From positions 18,342,725 through 18,406,724 of the forward strand of contig NC_037593.1 of NCBI RefSeq assembly GCF_003073045.1: 64,000 nt of DNA, written 5' to 3'. The notes below the pieces were generated by a model. The model made no database searches and was not told where the DNA came from. It was given only the letters and a program-made list of their open reading frames with translations. Source of the stretch: Pomacea canaliculata (taxonomy: Eukaryota > Mollusca > Gastropoda > Architaenioglossa > Ampullariidae). Below are positions 19,401-34,300 of the stretch, one piece after another; within the stretch, counting starts at the first letter, position 1, and each line of letters opens with the position of its first letter. Both the position numbers and the translations under genes were made by a program.

Positions 19401-22400
19401 ATCACGAACCATCACCACGGGAATCTTCTTTCTTGTCATCGGAAAGTTCCGCCCCTTGAGTTAGTCACCTGCAACGCAAATAATTGTATGTAAACAACTA
19501 CTGCCCACAATGGATTTATAAAGTATAATAGTTGTGACAAACAGTAAATCATTATTATTATTTTTGCCTTTACATGTCACCAGTTAAGAAACAAAATTTC
19601 AGCCATTATTGTCGGTGCTAATAGACAAAATAAAAGAATAAAAGAAGACATGTATCATGAACTCAGCAACAAACAGATTTATAGCAGACGAGACGGTCTT
19701 GAAATAAAGAGAAAATAACCTCGTGTGGTGCATTATCATAAAATGTTGTTCCTTTAATGTCTTTTCATACACTTACTGCTCTTATGTGAAAGGAAATAAT
19801 TTCCAGTGCAACATTTGATGTTTTAATGGACAGTAAAATATTATTACGATTATTTAAGTTCCTTCAACAATCTTTCCACAGTTCACCCTTCTCAGTTTTC
19901 ATTTGAATCAGCAGATTTACACTCACTGAATAATTTTATTTTTAAGTCAGAAAAAAACGACTTCTTGCTTCGAACAAAAGACAGCAAAAATCATGAAGAA
20001 ATAAAGACGGATGGATGGAAGAAGAGAATAAAATAATCTCCCATGCATCTACAGTTACGTTTTCAAGCTTGATTATGTAGAACATCTACTTGACAGACTA
20101 TCATGCATGTCTTTAAAAATTATTTTTCCTTTTTCTGGATGTAGTCAGGAACCAGAGATATAAAACATTGTGTGGGACGACTGTTTCCAGTTCTATGTTA
20201 ATGTCTGCATGTTATGTGGTTATTCAAGCATGTCTGACTGCGCATTCCGTACTCAGTGTGTGTGGGTGTGTGGGTGAATCTTTACTAATCTCAGAATTAG
20301 CGGCTGTGGAATCCTCTCTCGTCATGCTCTAGTTGCAACTACCGACTCTGCTATATCTTTACCCCCAGACCCCATCTCAACCTGGCACAAGATGTGAGAC
20401 ACACACACACACACACACGGGGAAGACGCACTGGTGCGTGACCGACACGTCCACGATACCCGCTGGTTTGCCAAAAGGTTTTGTAAGACTGACTCCAGTC
20501 AATGCCGAGCTCAAGACACGCTGGGGTCGTCACTGCTCTCACCAAACACTCCAAACAACTGTTTACTCGTCGTGTTCTTTTCCCCCCAGTGAAATGCTTG
20601 GGGGGGAGCAGGATGGACGGGGGTGGGGTAGGGTGGGGTTTGAGGGTATGATTGCTACCAGGTAGGGTAGAGCCCTCGTCAAATATCTCTGGGTATCTAA
20701 CTCTCTACTGCGCATGTGCAGGCATGTTGCCTCCACCCGAGTGCAGGAGCTGAGACTTGCTCAGGCGTGAACTGTGTCAGTGCGTGGGTTGCTTGTGTGT
20801 ACAGTCGGGTACGTGCGTGCGTCCGTGCACAAAAGTGAGAGAGAGAGAGAACTGATAGTAGAGGTTAGTACACAACACTCTAATGCTGCAAGAGGTACGG
20901 TTAAATAACTTTTTTTTCCAAACAAGACCTTTCTTCGCATCCACCTTTGTCCACCCGCCTCACATACACGGGTGTATCTCAGTACATATGCGTGCCAGGG
21001 TGGGGAGTACTGTCTGCGTGCGTGCACACGTTTTACGACACGAGAATAAAGATCTTAAGAGCTGCGGTTATATTTGAGAGAAGAAGGAAATTAATTCACA
21101 CTTCGTCGGCTCCGTCGTCCTTTACGATGTGAAGTCTTCACAACACCTGTGTGCAGGCCAATGGCGCTTTGGAGAGCCGCGGGTCTGGCTTGAATGGCGG
21201 GTGCCTTTCCATACAACGACCATGTAGCACCCGCTTTATCCTACTTCAAAAGGCAATGGAAGTTTTATTCGCCTGGCAGGTTGCGTGCAGCCAGGCACAA
21301 AACACAACGATGCCTTGCCAGAGGGCTCCACAGCTGACCCCACCCCCTGACCCCTGGAAAGTTTTTTGAATTTCAATCTGACGCGCGATTGTTGCTTTAT
21401 TTATAATCCTGGAAATCTTCCCATCCTCTTTTTTTTTTCAAAAAAAGTACATAAGACCTGAGACCAGGCAAAAATAAGTGGCTGCACTTAGAAAATATAA
21501 TTATAGTTGTGGTGGTCGCTGACTCCATGCTTGATGTCCCTGTAGTCAGCGCTACGTGAAGTTGCTGCGGTTGTCTCTTGGTCTCGGGAGATGTGTTTAA
21601 ATGCAAATAATTCCTTTTACCTTACATCAGTGAAAAAAAAGTTACTCGTCACTGTTTATTCAATCGGTTGTACTTAATATACTGCCTTCCTCAAAGTCTT
21701 TAAAAGTCGAGAGCCTCGTAGAGGAGAGCCACCCACTTCATCTGGTATGCGTCAGCGTTCTCTCTCTCCTTTAGTTAACATGTTCACCTGCTTACAAAAC
21801 GGTCTTAATGTTTATGAGCGCCTTTTTTTTTTTTTTTTTTTGTTTGTTAAATAAAGCCTTGGTGGGTGCTTCATCTATGGCTGGAGGCAAACGCAGGGTC
21901 AGGTTACACCACGTCAGTGAGAGATTTCTAGGACTATTACTTTATCCCCCACCACACACACTCTGCTATGATTGCTAGTCTGGACTATAATCTGTAAATT
22001 CTTTGCATCTCCTTTTCTTTCTCTCTCTCTCTCATACACACAAACGGCAGGAATAACTTTGTGATGCTCAACCAATGAAGTAGAACTCTCTCACCTTGCC
22101 CAAGCTTTATTTTGCGACAAAGAGAGGAAATGCTACTCTCCTTCATTTTGCATTGTAGTTTCCCTGTAATATATTGTGTACTAATCTTGTCAAAAGGCCC
22201 CAAATGCCTAAGAAAATAAACTATTTGTACCCACCTCCTTTCCCCGTGTCATACTCCCGTTGCTACGCAACTGACAATACTACCACTTAATTTTTTAATT
22301 ATAATTGTCAAGTCCCTCTCTGTGCCAAGTAGTGTATATGTGTCTCGAAGTATATGTCTACAATGCACCCAGTGTAGGTACCTCTTTCTTCCCCACCCTA

Positions 22401-25400
22401 GAGTCAGCAAAACTTTCAGTCTTAACATAACTGAACCTCTTGTTTGTACAACCCGGGGTGGACTGTGACAGGGCGACCTCATCATGGCGCAAGTCTCTGT
22501 CTGCACAGTCCCCTCGATTTTCTTCGCGCATATGTAGAAACAGTTCTGATGAACATCAGTGAATATTCATTAAGAACAGTTCAATTTCACATGTGATTTT
22601 CCACAAGATGTGCGCCAAAGTGTTTTTTTCCCCCAAGTCACGAGCAGTACATAGAACAACAGTTCACGCGCTCGCTCAGACTGACTAAAACTTTGTCCCT
22701 CACCATGACACTGACAGTTATCTTTCACCACTTCCCAACCTCTTTTCTGTGGTCGACTCCCACGCCGAAGACAAGAGTTCTTCGTGATGCGACGACGACT
22801 CCTCGCCGACCTGAATTACGGTGCAGCCGTCGTCTAATTAGAGAGGTGGCGGCCATGATTGCCCGGGGCCGGGTTGTTCCCCACCTGAAGACGGGGGGGC
22901 GACACTACACTGTGGCAAAAGCTGTCATTACTCGGGTACAAAAGCTACCCCGAGCTGTCCCCACAATGGCTGTGGCTGTCAGGTTTTCATGAGGCCTTCC
23001 CCATCGTGCGCTCCTTTTACCACCTGCACCAGACCGAGACGGCATTGTGTGCGAGGTCTCCGCGGTGACCTTTGACACAGGAAGCCGCTGATGGCTCCAA
23101 TATGACAGGTAGGTGAGGAGGGGTGGAGGTAGGCACGACTCTCAGGATCAGAGAGGTAGATTCTGTCGCTAAAGGCTGTCCCGGTTGTAATTATTTTTGA
23201 AAAATACTATCAGTCACCATGACAACTTTTTGTTATCAGATGACAACATTTTTCAGATAGCTGGCCAAGTAGGTTGTGGCTTGCAATACTATGTGGTATG
23301 CACTTACAGCCTATCCTACCCGAGATCGTATTTCAGGCATCATGTGATACGTGCTCCACACGACGGGAGGTCAACTTCCAGAGCCAGGCCCGACGATTTC
23401 TCAAAAGAAACGAAGTCAAAGGTCGTCCAGACCTGTCTGTCATTTTGAACGCGGATACAAGGGTCTGTTGGGTGTAGTGCTCGTCTGTCACGGACCACTG
23501 CATAACCTCCTCAATAGCTACCCGTACTTTTTAATGTGTATATACATGTTCTAGCATACATATTGTGTTTACCAAGTCACGTGCTTCAGTCTCAAACCAA
23601 TGTTACCTCTGAGAGACTTTGCTATTGAACTGCAGTACATTTGAATGCAAAGCGAAAGGGTTGTTCCCTCGTTACCGTCTTTTATTTTGGGACATTGACA
23701 TTTTGTATATTTCTTTTAGAGACTTTAATATTTTTTAAAAATTGCAACTTCAAGGGACAGTAGCAATGAACCAGTTTTCTCGTATCTTGTATCAAGTTGA
23801 CTTACAGGAGTCTCTTGAATTCAAGTTGTCCCATCTGCTTTCTCGGTGTAGCAGACGTGACAACTTTCAAACAAATATCTTGTGCGAACTGATCGAGAAC
23901 ATACATAATGATGGCTACAGGTGTTTTAAAACATCGCGAATGGTGGCTACCGGCTTTTTTTTTGTGTGTGTGTGTGTAGTCAACGAGGGTTTCAACTAAA
24001 ATTTCAGCCACTAATCGTCTAAGCTTCCAAGACGAAGATCGCGTGACCCTAACCCTTCTGACGACCTTTCTTACTACTTTGTGGCAAAGATTTGAGTTTG
24101 TGCCTGTATTTCTCCCTGCTTTAAACACACTACACACGCAAACATCCACCTGACTGGGAGGAGGACTCTTTCTTTCTTGTCGTGGCCGGCGGCCCCGGTC
24201 TAAGGATGACTGCACTCGTACAATGCAGCCTGTCGTGTAGGGCCAATGGCTGAGCTCAAGATTTTGTCCGCCGGTAGTCTAGGAAGCAAAAATGTATTCA
24301 CCTGCACCTTTTGAATAGAAAAGGGTACAGGTGGGGTAGCTGAGGGGAGGCTAAAGAAACCCTAGCCTGCCTCCCTCCCTCCACTTGGAGTGCTTTTTAA
24401 TATTCCACGACATACCTAGTGTTCAGCAATGTGGACCTAACGTGGTTGCCCCATTATTTTCTAAAAAGGGGTCGACTGATTTTCGAGAGGAAGGGGTGGG
24501 AAGAGGGAGAAAGACCGAGACCCTGAGCGACTACCCAGAAAAATGCAGACCTGTTTGCCGGGCCACAAGCTGCGTGGGTTTCCCATTCAATCCACAAGGC
24601 TTTATCTCTGGTGTATAAATTAAAATACGTGTAGTTTCTTTGCCCTGTAGAACTCTCTCTCTCTCTTTCCTAGACAACTATTTTTTAATCACAAAACATG
24701 TAGAATAAGGAAGGCGACGACGGCAAAGAACTGTCCGTACGACGGTGGGTGAACATAGAACAGGTGAGAACCCTGACGACACCTGGAATTCTGCTTGACC
24801 TCCATACTACACCGCCAAGTGTCGGGTGGCCATTCGCCAAGCAACCGGCCTGTCCTCTTTTAAAATAAAAAAAAAAAAAAAAAACTCGTTCTTATTTAGA
24901 GTCCGATCAACAGCACTTCAGACATTTACTACACTGTGTACCCGCACTCAACATCATCCAAAATGAAAGACAGAACCGATTCGTTTTTATTTTTATTTTA
25001 TTTTTTTGCCGTCAGCCGAAAGCACTTTGACACGTCAAGCCAAGTCGCACTTACCTTTGTGCGCCAAAAAAATGAATGATGCTTTTATACTTAGTGAATG
25101 AAGCTCTTCATATGTACACAACCAAAAAAGTGAAACCTTCCAAATTATCCTCCCGTGTGGTGCATACATTCTACACAACACAATGTCTACATACCACCAA
25201 CAAATACCGCTTATTATCTACCTCTCTGGTGCCTCCAAGTAAAAATCTGCACGTGCGACTTAGCTAAAACAAGTTTATTTTAATTCAAGAGCTGAGGACG
25301 AAGCGATTTTCTCTAGAGAAAAAAAGGAGATAACACCAGATCAGAGTTGTGTCAGTCTGGCAGCAGTTCCCTCCCATTCCATAGTTGTGGGTGTCACAAG

Positions 25401-28400
25401 GAGCTAACACACACACAAGCTTGAACGTAGAAGTATAAGAAAATTTAGTGTTCTAGCTATATTGTCGTATTCAGGAATGGGACAGGGCGGCGGTGGGGTG
25501 GTTGTCAGAAGAACGGAGAGGCTTTCATTTAAAAAGCGGGTGGGCGCAACTGACAAAGGCGCCCCCACGGGCAAACGTTCATACCTTAAGCTAATATTGA
25601 CACTCCTACCCTACTAAAATTGTTTTTCTCTCTCCCTCCCCCTTTTGAGGGGGTACCCCATGCAACAGGGTGCGACAGCAAGGGGTGTAGACTTCTAATC
25701 GCAATGGATTAAACAATAAGCGGACAAGGAGTAATCTGTAAACGACATGGAAACGGGGTGTTCAATTCTAAAACAAAAACTCTCCAAATTCTTTTTTCTT
25801 TTCTTTTCTTTTTTTTTTTTTAACCGGTTGCGACTTTCCACCTAGCTACTGACTGGAACCAAGATGACTGTTGTTAGTCTTGGCTCGCGTACCGCCAAGA
25901 CGTCGTCAAGTGTACCGCAGGGGAGCGGGTGGAACTCGCCGGGTATTGTTGGCTAAATCAGAGGATGATACCAGGCAAATATTGATAAGGCACGTAGAGT
26001 CGGGTGTCAGACTACAAAGTGCAGACAGCGCGCAAAGGGCGGGAGGAAGTGAGGCGGGCAGGTGGCAGAGTGGTCACGTGACCAGAGCCAGGTAATCCTA
26101 CCCGTGTTGCTAGCGACACGCGACATGGAGCCACCAAGACAGCTGTCAGCTTGAGAGACCGACTACCATTTCCTTCTACCGTTCCTTTCTTCACTATTTG
26201 AAACCCGCAGCACATCTCGGTTGTTAAACTTCGGTATCCTAGTGAACAAAGGTTGTAGGGTCATGAAGTTCTTTTTAAGTACCCGTGCTCTGGTTAAAAG
26301 AGCACGAAATGACGAAGGTAAGATTCGTAACTATGTTGGAAGTCGGTTTGCTTCATCTAGGTATACCACAAGATGAAAACCTTTGTCTTCAGTGACAACT
26401 GCCACCTTCAAGTACAGCATCGCCTAATTTCTTCATCTCTAATTTATACGCAGCCTTTCTTCTGAAAAAAAAAAAAACAGCCTGTGGCATGTTTACGATA
26501 TGGCATTAGCAGCTGATACCCAGTAAATAAACACCTTAGCTGCCCTCAACGTGACGATCAGCCGCGCCAGGTGGGTTGGCTGTTAACTTCTGGGTACACT
26601 GACCCTGGAAACACAATGTTGGGCAAGTCAGTGACCCTTACAGGTCATGCCCAAACGTGCTGCAGGCTTCTCTCCTTACAAAATCATGTCAACCCACAAA
26701 AAAAATAAGATACAGAGGTCCTGGACACGAGCAGGTACCCATGGAACGGGAGGTAACCCTAGTCCTGAGTTGTCTTGTCTGCTGGCTGTCCTCGCGGGAA
26801 CAAACTAAGGTTGTCTGCCCCGGCAAAGTATTGCTCGGCGGTACGAGGTTCGGTGTCAAATGGCTGCTGTAAATCTTACCCGAGCTGTCAAACGGAAGGA
26901 GACTATTAAAAACAAGCCTGAGTGAGATTTGTTTGCTCGCTGCCCGGGTGAGTCTCTGACACAAGCATCTCCTCCACCCTGATCACAGCTTAAACTTTCA
27001 AAAAAACGTGGAATTTCTCGCTTCAATAGGTTACAAAAGAAATATCTGGGAATAAACATGCAGTGCCTACATAATGCGATCATGTTAACAAAATAACATG
27101 CAACGATGGGTAAATAACATGCAGTGAGGGTCACAAGGTGAACAGTGAACATGACAGGCAGCGTTCTCTACACACGCATGCTCTATTCCTCTCAAACGTG
27201 GGTAAATCACTCACTCCAAAAACACGTGCAGACACCCAGTGCATGAGTATATATTAATATAAACACAAGCAAGCTTCGTACCAAAACATGCGCAGACAGA
27301 CAAGCAGCACGCGCACCTACATGTGCACACCTACACAGACATGGACGCGTACACACTTACATACCAAACAAAACACAGACGAGACGAACACCCCGATATT
27401 TCTACACACCCCCACCCCTAACCATTTTTACATACATCAATGATCTTGACCTTGACATGCTCTGCACGCACTACCCGACTGTTGGCGGTGACGTGCTCGG
27501 GACACTGGTGACGTTGCACTGACGTGAACGTCCTATCCTTGTGGATGAGTGTGGATCTAGTCATGAGCTTGACGTGTCACATGGACTAGACTCACAGCCA
27601 CCCGCAAAGATAAGAGAGCCGACCAGAATTCGGGGTCGGAGCTGTGTTGTGAGCGGAAGTTCACAAGAGAAAGCACAACAGAGTTCTCTCTCCTGCCTCC
27701 TGAGGGAGGGAGTCACGAATTAAAATAAAAGTCACATCACTTGGACGTTTCATCGGATGCGAAGACTACTTCTTTCAGTCTTTTCCATCAGTTTCTGCAG
27801 TCATGTTTGAACTGTATTGTCTTTATTAAGTCCGTGTTGTACTCCGGCGTACAGAACACACTGGCTGAGTAAGTAAAATGTAAAGGTGATCTCCCCTTCG
27901 TACAGTTCATCTTATTATGAAGAGAAGAGAAACCATTTCCTGAAGCGGCGTTTTTTTTTCTCGTGGCTTCTGTGCACCAAAAAACCTGATCATTGAAAGA
28001 CTGTCTCCTCATCAAGCTCGCCAATACCTCTGCTGCATTTGCTCCTATGTCTATAAGAAGGTCTATTTAGTTTATCTTCTGCTTGTCATGATTCGGAAAT
28101 GGGAAAGGATAAGTATGCCAAGCAGTTGGTGACGCCGTTAGGTTTTAGGATCACTAAACTATGGCCGCTCACCCCCATAAACCGTCCAGTTTTGTCCTCT
28201 CACCAACTGACACGCGTGGGTGTTTAACAGCGCCATGAATGTGAGAACAAGTACCCGACAATCGGAGTTACCTGGATGAAAAAAGTTTTTAGAACAAACC
28301 TCTACTAATCGTGGAATTGTCTCCGTTCATTTAGCCACAAGCGGCGCAATCGTCATAGCTAAGCCAGCTTTTAGCTCACAAGACAAGACTGTTCAAAAAT

Positions 28401-29800
28401 TTAAAAATTACAATTTAAAGCAACTAAGAAATGGACAGGTAAGCGCGCACCCTCATTCAACAGGTATTGTCAGAGGATCGCGAATGTGAACCGACAACGA
28501 GCGCCTTGTGAACCTCGTAACACATCGTGCCTACTGTGAACCACCCTCGGGAAGGTCGAGGACAGGTGAGACTTGTCCGCATGGCCATGCACTGTACACC
28601 GGATACGCGCACTACCTGCGGCCAATAAAACCTGCTGAAAGGTAACCGAGCAGGACACGAGTGCGTAAATCTTGAGAACAATTTCGGATGGGGGAGGGGA
28701 GCACCTCCCCGCCGACACAACCTGAACAGGCTTGAGCTGTGAATCATCCCGCCACTAAAGATCTCCTACACAGCATGAATTCGCATTTTTTCCATCAAGG
28801 ATTGAACTTTTCATTCTAAAAAAAATGTCACCTAGTTTTTCGAGCCCGTGTTCCGGCTTTTAGTGACAAAGTCAAGCACGTGGTGTGTCACTGGTTATGC
28901 CGTGTCCTTCTGCCCTTCCTCTGCCCATACCTTGTGGCTCGTGGCACACAACTCTCTCTGTCACCTGCGAATTTCCTCGACCCGGAGGTGAGTCGTCGCT
29001 GGCACACACCCACCCACCCACGAAACACGATGAAAACTTAGATAACAGACGACGGGGTTGCCGAGAACAAGGCCCTCGGGAGACGTGAGCACCTTAAAAG
29101 GTTTGTTCATAACTGTACCTTTCACCGCAGTATTTTGCCCGAATGCTTCCGTTATCTCTCGTGTCAATCTTTCATCGGGGCTGTGTCTCCTCTCTTTGAC
29201 GCAGAGAAAACACATTTATCAGTTTCTATTTTACTTCGCGCCCTCGCTCGGTCGTTGAAAACACTCAAGCTCGTGTCAGCCATGAGCTAACCGTGTCAAG
29301 TACATGAAAGTTTTATCTGCTTCAATGGCGTGTAGAGGGCTATGACCGATTTCCAGGACGATATTTATCAAGAAAATCTTCAAAAACTTAAGTCAACAGT
29401 AAAAAATTCCGTACACTAAACTCCGGCATAGGAAAGCAAGAAGGTGGAAGTCATTCAACCCTCGTAAAAATTCCGATTACAATGCGAAACTGTTTCCAAT
29501 AAACTGTCCTAGTAATTCTGGTGAGTGTGATAAACAACCTGCTTGCCCCAGGTTATATCTCTCACCACGACCTTACTGTGCAAGTTCATTTGAATAAAGA
29601 AGGTATAAACCTTTCCTGTTTCCTACATCGCAAGAGAAGGAGGCATGCATGCCATCAAAAGCCAACCTACAAAACCAAGTCAAATGGCGTTTACTCACCT
29701 CAGCCAGCTAAAAATAGGCAACTTAGATAACCTGTTAATCATTAGGCCCTCGGCAAAGCGACGATCGTGCAGCAAGAGGCAAGAGCGAACGGAGGAGGAG
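16413..29800. other. Long tract with no supported gene
   Basis: AT-rich to 20.3 kb, then mixed. I see simple repeats: an AC run at 20399-20418, a T run at 21823-21841, an A run at 24868-24883 and a T/C-rich tract at 25790-25822. There are short chance open frames without domains. No splice-phase-consistent exon chain was found. Confidence 0.5.
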
Positions 29801-29879
29801 ACAGCCAGAGAAACGAACTAAAAAAAGTCGAGTATTCAACATCTCCTGTCTCTTCGGGGTAGCGAAATATTTTTCAACA

Positions 29880-31300
29880 CTGGTTGTTACATGGTTGTCC
29901 TTGCCCACAGGTGGAGGAGAGACAGAGAGAAGAGGAGTCCTGGCGGCGGTTGCCACAACTTGGTCGTCGTCTGCGCGCGGGTTGTCGCCGGCCTCTGGTG
30001 TTCTGCCCTTCCCTCAGGTGAGAGAGAGGCCGGGGCGGCGGCGAGGAGCTATGGTGACACCTGATCGCCCTAACTACGCCGTAACTCCTGTAGCAGAGCT
30101 CGCCTCGCTATATATGAGGACTACGTGTGCACGGCCTCATAATGGTTTCCTTTTTGTGTGCCCGCCGACGGCAATGCTTCAGTGCTCACCAAAAGGCCAA
30201 GTAGCCTGGCCACGCATGCGCGCGGACAGCTTCGGCTTCACACGAGGGGGGAGACTCTCAGGACGCTGTGCTCACGGTTTCGCCACTTATTCTAGCCAGG
30301 GTAACCTCAGCAACTAGGGTTGGTTGTCGTCAACGCTGCGAATGTCGAAAAGGGAGGGTCGGGTAGAAATTTCTTTTCACAGGAAAGCTTGAGGAACTCA
30401 CAAAGGACGACGTTGACGATAAGGACGACAGCGCAGCAAGTCTTGGACGGGGTGGACGCGCGCTGCAAGTAGCCTTCCTCGCTCGCGCCCTACATACCTG
30501 GCGGCCCGGGTGTCCGGGTACCTTGTCACCAGCGGCAGCACAGACTTGGGTGGGTGGGAGTGGTGGGTCGGCGTCCCTCCACTCGTGGCGTGCGTCACTC
30601 GAGAGGCCGCCAAACCACGCCCACGCCCTTCCTACACCCACCCCAACCAGTTTTCACGTACGGGGGGAAGCCCGATTTCTGGTCAGCAACCGACGCTTCC
30701 ACCCTGGCCAGAAGCTCGCTCCCCTTACTGCCGGTCGTCCCTCCTTCCCCGTCTCCCACCCTTACCCGCTTTTTCCGCGGGTGGAGGGGTGGTATTACAT
30801 TCCACAAACTCCTCGCTCCCAGCGCCTCGCGCTACCTGTACTAAATCGCGGTAGTAGTCTCACATTATCTCACCTGCAGCTACCGTCGTGTGACAACCGA
30901 CCGCTGCGGTCAGACGTCCATTACTGCAGTTACGCTCACAGGTGCGTGCTCCACTCACACGTGCGCGCACGCATGGCTACTTGCTTCCGTGCACAGCTAC
31001 CTAAGGTGGGAAGGGGGGCAGTGAAGAAGAGGGTGGGAGGATCAGTAAAGCGGGTGGATGGGGTAGCTTGGCTTCGCTATGAGAACTGTGTCGTGTGACA
31101 TGGCGCGACACACGATGGTGGCCCGCACCGTGTGCGCAGTCCCTGCTCCGCGAAGCGTGTGCGTGCGTCCCCAAACCTGCACAGCCGGTCCCGTTGGCGG
31201 GTACAGCGTGTTTATTTTTAGTACAATCGCGCTGGGAACGCCACCCCACCTCCCGACCTCTCATTTCTACCCGGCTCCTGAGCTAGCTATTCAACACCAT
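29880..31300. promoter_or_regulatory. GC- and CpG-rich stretch
   Basis: CG dinucleotides are clearly denser than in the flanks (for example 29940-30050, 30430-30620 and 30955-31180). Overlapping open frames of 90-190 codons on both strands are what GC richness alone produces; none shows a domain. It could be a distal promoter or enhancer. This was judged by eye, with no count made. Confidence 0.3.
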
Positions 31301-34300
31301 TTTATTCAGGCTGAAAGGCTGCGCGCGTTCGGGTATTGGGAGGATCACAAAAGGAGAGATCTCGTGGAGCTTTTTCAATCACCCGACTGCATGAAGACCC
31401 TGGCACTATGCGATATCCTCCCGAACACGGCGGGGGGAAGAGAAATCTCTGAACTAGCTTGCACTGCCTTGAGGTATTCATCAATCAAGGCCCCCGAGCG
31501 AACCCAGGAGAAACTCGAGTGCGGGTACTTCAGGCACAGAGCCAGCTCACCATTCTGCTCACAAGACTCGTGGAGTTGAATTACGGAGACTCGCACTAAC
31601 CTGGGTAAAGGGAGAGGTTCCCCGTTCTTGCCACGGTTGACTGAGTTACTGAAGAAAGCTGGGGGCTGTTGACAACAGATTTTGGGGGTTGGGGTAGCAA
31701 CTGACTGAAATTCCACCTCGTTGGCAGAGCTGGTTGGCATGCACGCACACACACGTTCTAGGTTGTGTACTTGTGTCTTTATATGCTGTACAGAAATACC
31801 CGTCGCCAGACTACAACAGTATCTAGCAATAAAAATTATAACATTACCTATCGAGCTGCTGGCTCACCGCTTTTTCGGGTTAGGTATTAAAAGCACTTTT
31901 GCACAGCTGTTAAAACTGTTTCAATTCACTCAGGTACCCTTCTCAGCTCCGCCATCTTTAATGTTCGTCCCTCGTGCCATCATGACAAGACGGGTGCACG
32001 GATTTTTTTTTCGGCTACAATCTATGAAGCTATTGGACCTGAAGTCGGGACCCACATGTTCCCCTTCGCCTTTTCTCTCAAAGTGCCGAGTGATGTACGA
32101 GTCGCACTGTTTCTTCACTGAACGGCAAGACTGCGTCAGAACCAGCACAAGGTCGGGGAAGTCATAGGTCAAAGGAGCAGAATACCCTGTCCTGCGTGCA
32201 AGTGTTACTTTCCTGCATTGTCAAGTATTTCCTTTTTGCCGACAGCAGGTTGGGAAGTTCGGTATTTATGACTGCAGGATTTTTGTTCTGTAAGTCTGGT
32301 CCAATTTATAGTCTCTATCTGAGTTCAGGTTAAAGGTCATATGTTATAAAGATCAGCAGAAGCAGCTGGGATGAGGGTAAACGTTTTCAGCAGGTGCTAC
32401 TTGATATGATGCTACCTCCTGCTGCTTACAGCGGGTTGAAAACTACTCACGACTCAGTGCGGCAAGCGACTGCACGAGCAAAGCACTCACACGTCAGGTG
32501 GCGCGTCCATCGCCGAGGTCACGTGAGTCGTGACACACTTGCTGAGCAGGCACGCCAACTTTTCCACGAGACCATCGTTCACAGGTTTGTTTGCTCAGTG
32601 GTCAATCAATATACAGTACTGAATAGTTTACTTAAGGGTCACAGGTCAACATCTTGCAACACGTAGCTGGCCCACGTGTCGTCAGGCTGTGGCTGTGTTC
32701 AAATAGCTAGCTGGGGTAGTAAGTGTACAATGCAGATTCTTTGTAGATATCAATATAGGTATCAATGACCCGTGATTGTATGTATGCACACGCGTGCTAG
32801 TGCGTACAAGCACCAAGACCTCGTGCGGACCACAGGTGCTAACAAAGGTGAGAGTCAAGTGGACAGCTAGGGACACACTACTGCCAACCAACTGCCCACC
32901 CGACACCACTCAAGTGCTTGAAATAACTTGCACAGACACGCTGGTCAGTCTACGCCCACCCGCTTCTGTGGATAACCGAGTGAAAAGCCTGTCCACACAC
33001 AAAAGATTCACGTCATCGCCTTGGTGGTCACCCTTTGACCTCGAAAGCCACGAACCGGTTTCCTAGGAACTGGTACGACTTTGGCATATTAAAGAAATAA
33101 TCGGTCTTTATCAAGAAAAGAATGCATAAGATATACTTAGCCACCTATAATCTTCATGCCACCCTACATTTCCTGCAATAAACATCTTCCTATAAATTCT
33201 GTCTAGTAATTTCTTATTCTGTGCCGCACCTGTTATCTCCTAATGCTTATTTTCGTTTCCTTTTCCATTCATCACAACCGTCTTCTTCTAATGTAATGAA
33301 CTTAAATTCCGCCATTGCCGAAATGACATGTCTTTGAATAGCAAGCATCCCTCTCACACCTGTCATCTAAAGTTCAGTCTTCCCACGGTGACTCATTGCC
33401 TGCCTGACTAGCTTCCTACCCGACTAGAAATTTCACATAAGTGACAGAAAACTACACTTGTTATGCTAATGGACACATCCAGAGAAATATTTTGCTCTTG
33501 ATCAAGTACATGCGACCATTAGAAAACTCTCAACAGCATTTATTGAACTTTAAAACTCATTAGAAGTTCCACCTGGGTTTTTTTTTTTTTCCTAAGATGT
33601 GCAATAAGGTCAAGGGAAGAGTGTCACGTGGTTGGCAAGTTCTTGATGGAAGAACGAGACTCGGATTCCCATCCCCCCTGCCACCCTTTATCCACCCTCA
33701 TACAGCCTGACAGAGGCCGTCTCGCTCGGGTGGCTCAGCGTTTGCTCGCTTGGCGCTGCACAGAGAGTCAGTCAGGCGTGCAAGACACGGCCATTACAGT
33801 CCAATGGCAAGTCAGGCGAATGAGTCCAGAACCTTCTCATACAAAAGTTTCTTAGCCATTTTGGGTCCCGTTTGGTTGTAACTGCCGCAATAATAGAATA
33901 TTAGAAGCCGTCACTTTTCAACAGGTGAGCGGGTAGACCACAGAAGAAAATGTTGGGGACTCTTTCTGTCTTGGTGAGTGAGAGAGAGAGAATGACAGAA
34001 GAGACGACAGGACATCGCCTCAACTCGTTCCACGGTTTTCTCTCTCTCTCGTACCCTCTAAATGAATAATAAACACCCAGGTGAGGTGCTAGCGAGTGGT
34101 GCGAGGCAGGTTTGTATTTGTCCTCGCAGTCACCCAACAAACACATTTTGTCTTCAAAAGTAATTTCCGTTCAAAGACCGTACATGTGTTTGCATTTGAG
34201 CTTGAGAGCAGCGTGCGCATGACAGAAAGAAAGCGGAAGTGCCCCTCACTTCGTGCAAACCCTGTGGGTGGTTGGATCACGAACTAATCTATGTCCGTGG

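Noticed and set aside
23802..24215. Minus-strand frame of 137 codons
   Set aside because: Basic and low complexity; includes a GT microsatellite; no domain.
31721..32167. Open frame of 148 codons
   Set aside because: No domain, no splice sites, composition like its surroundings.
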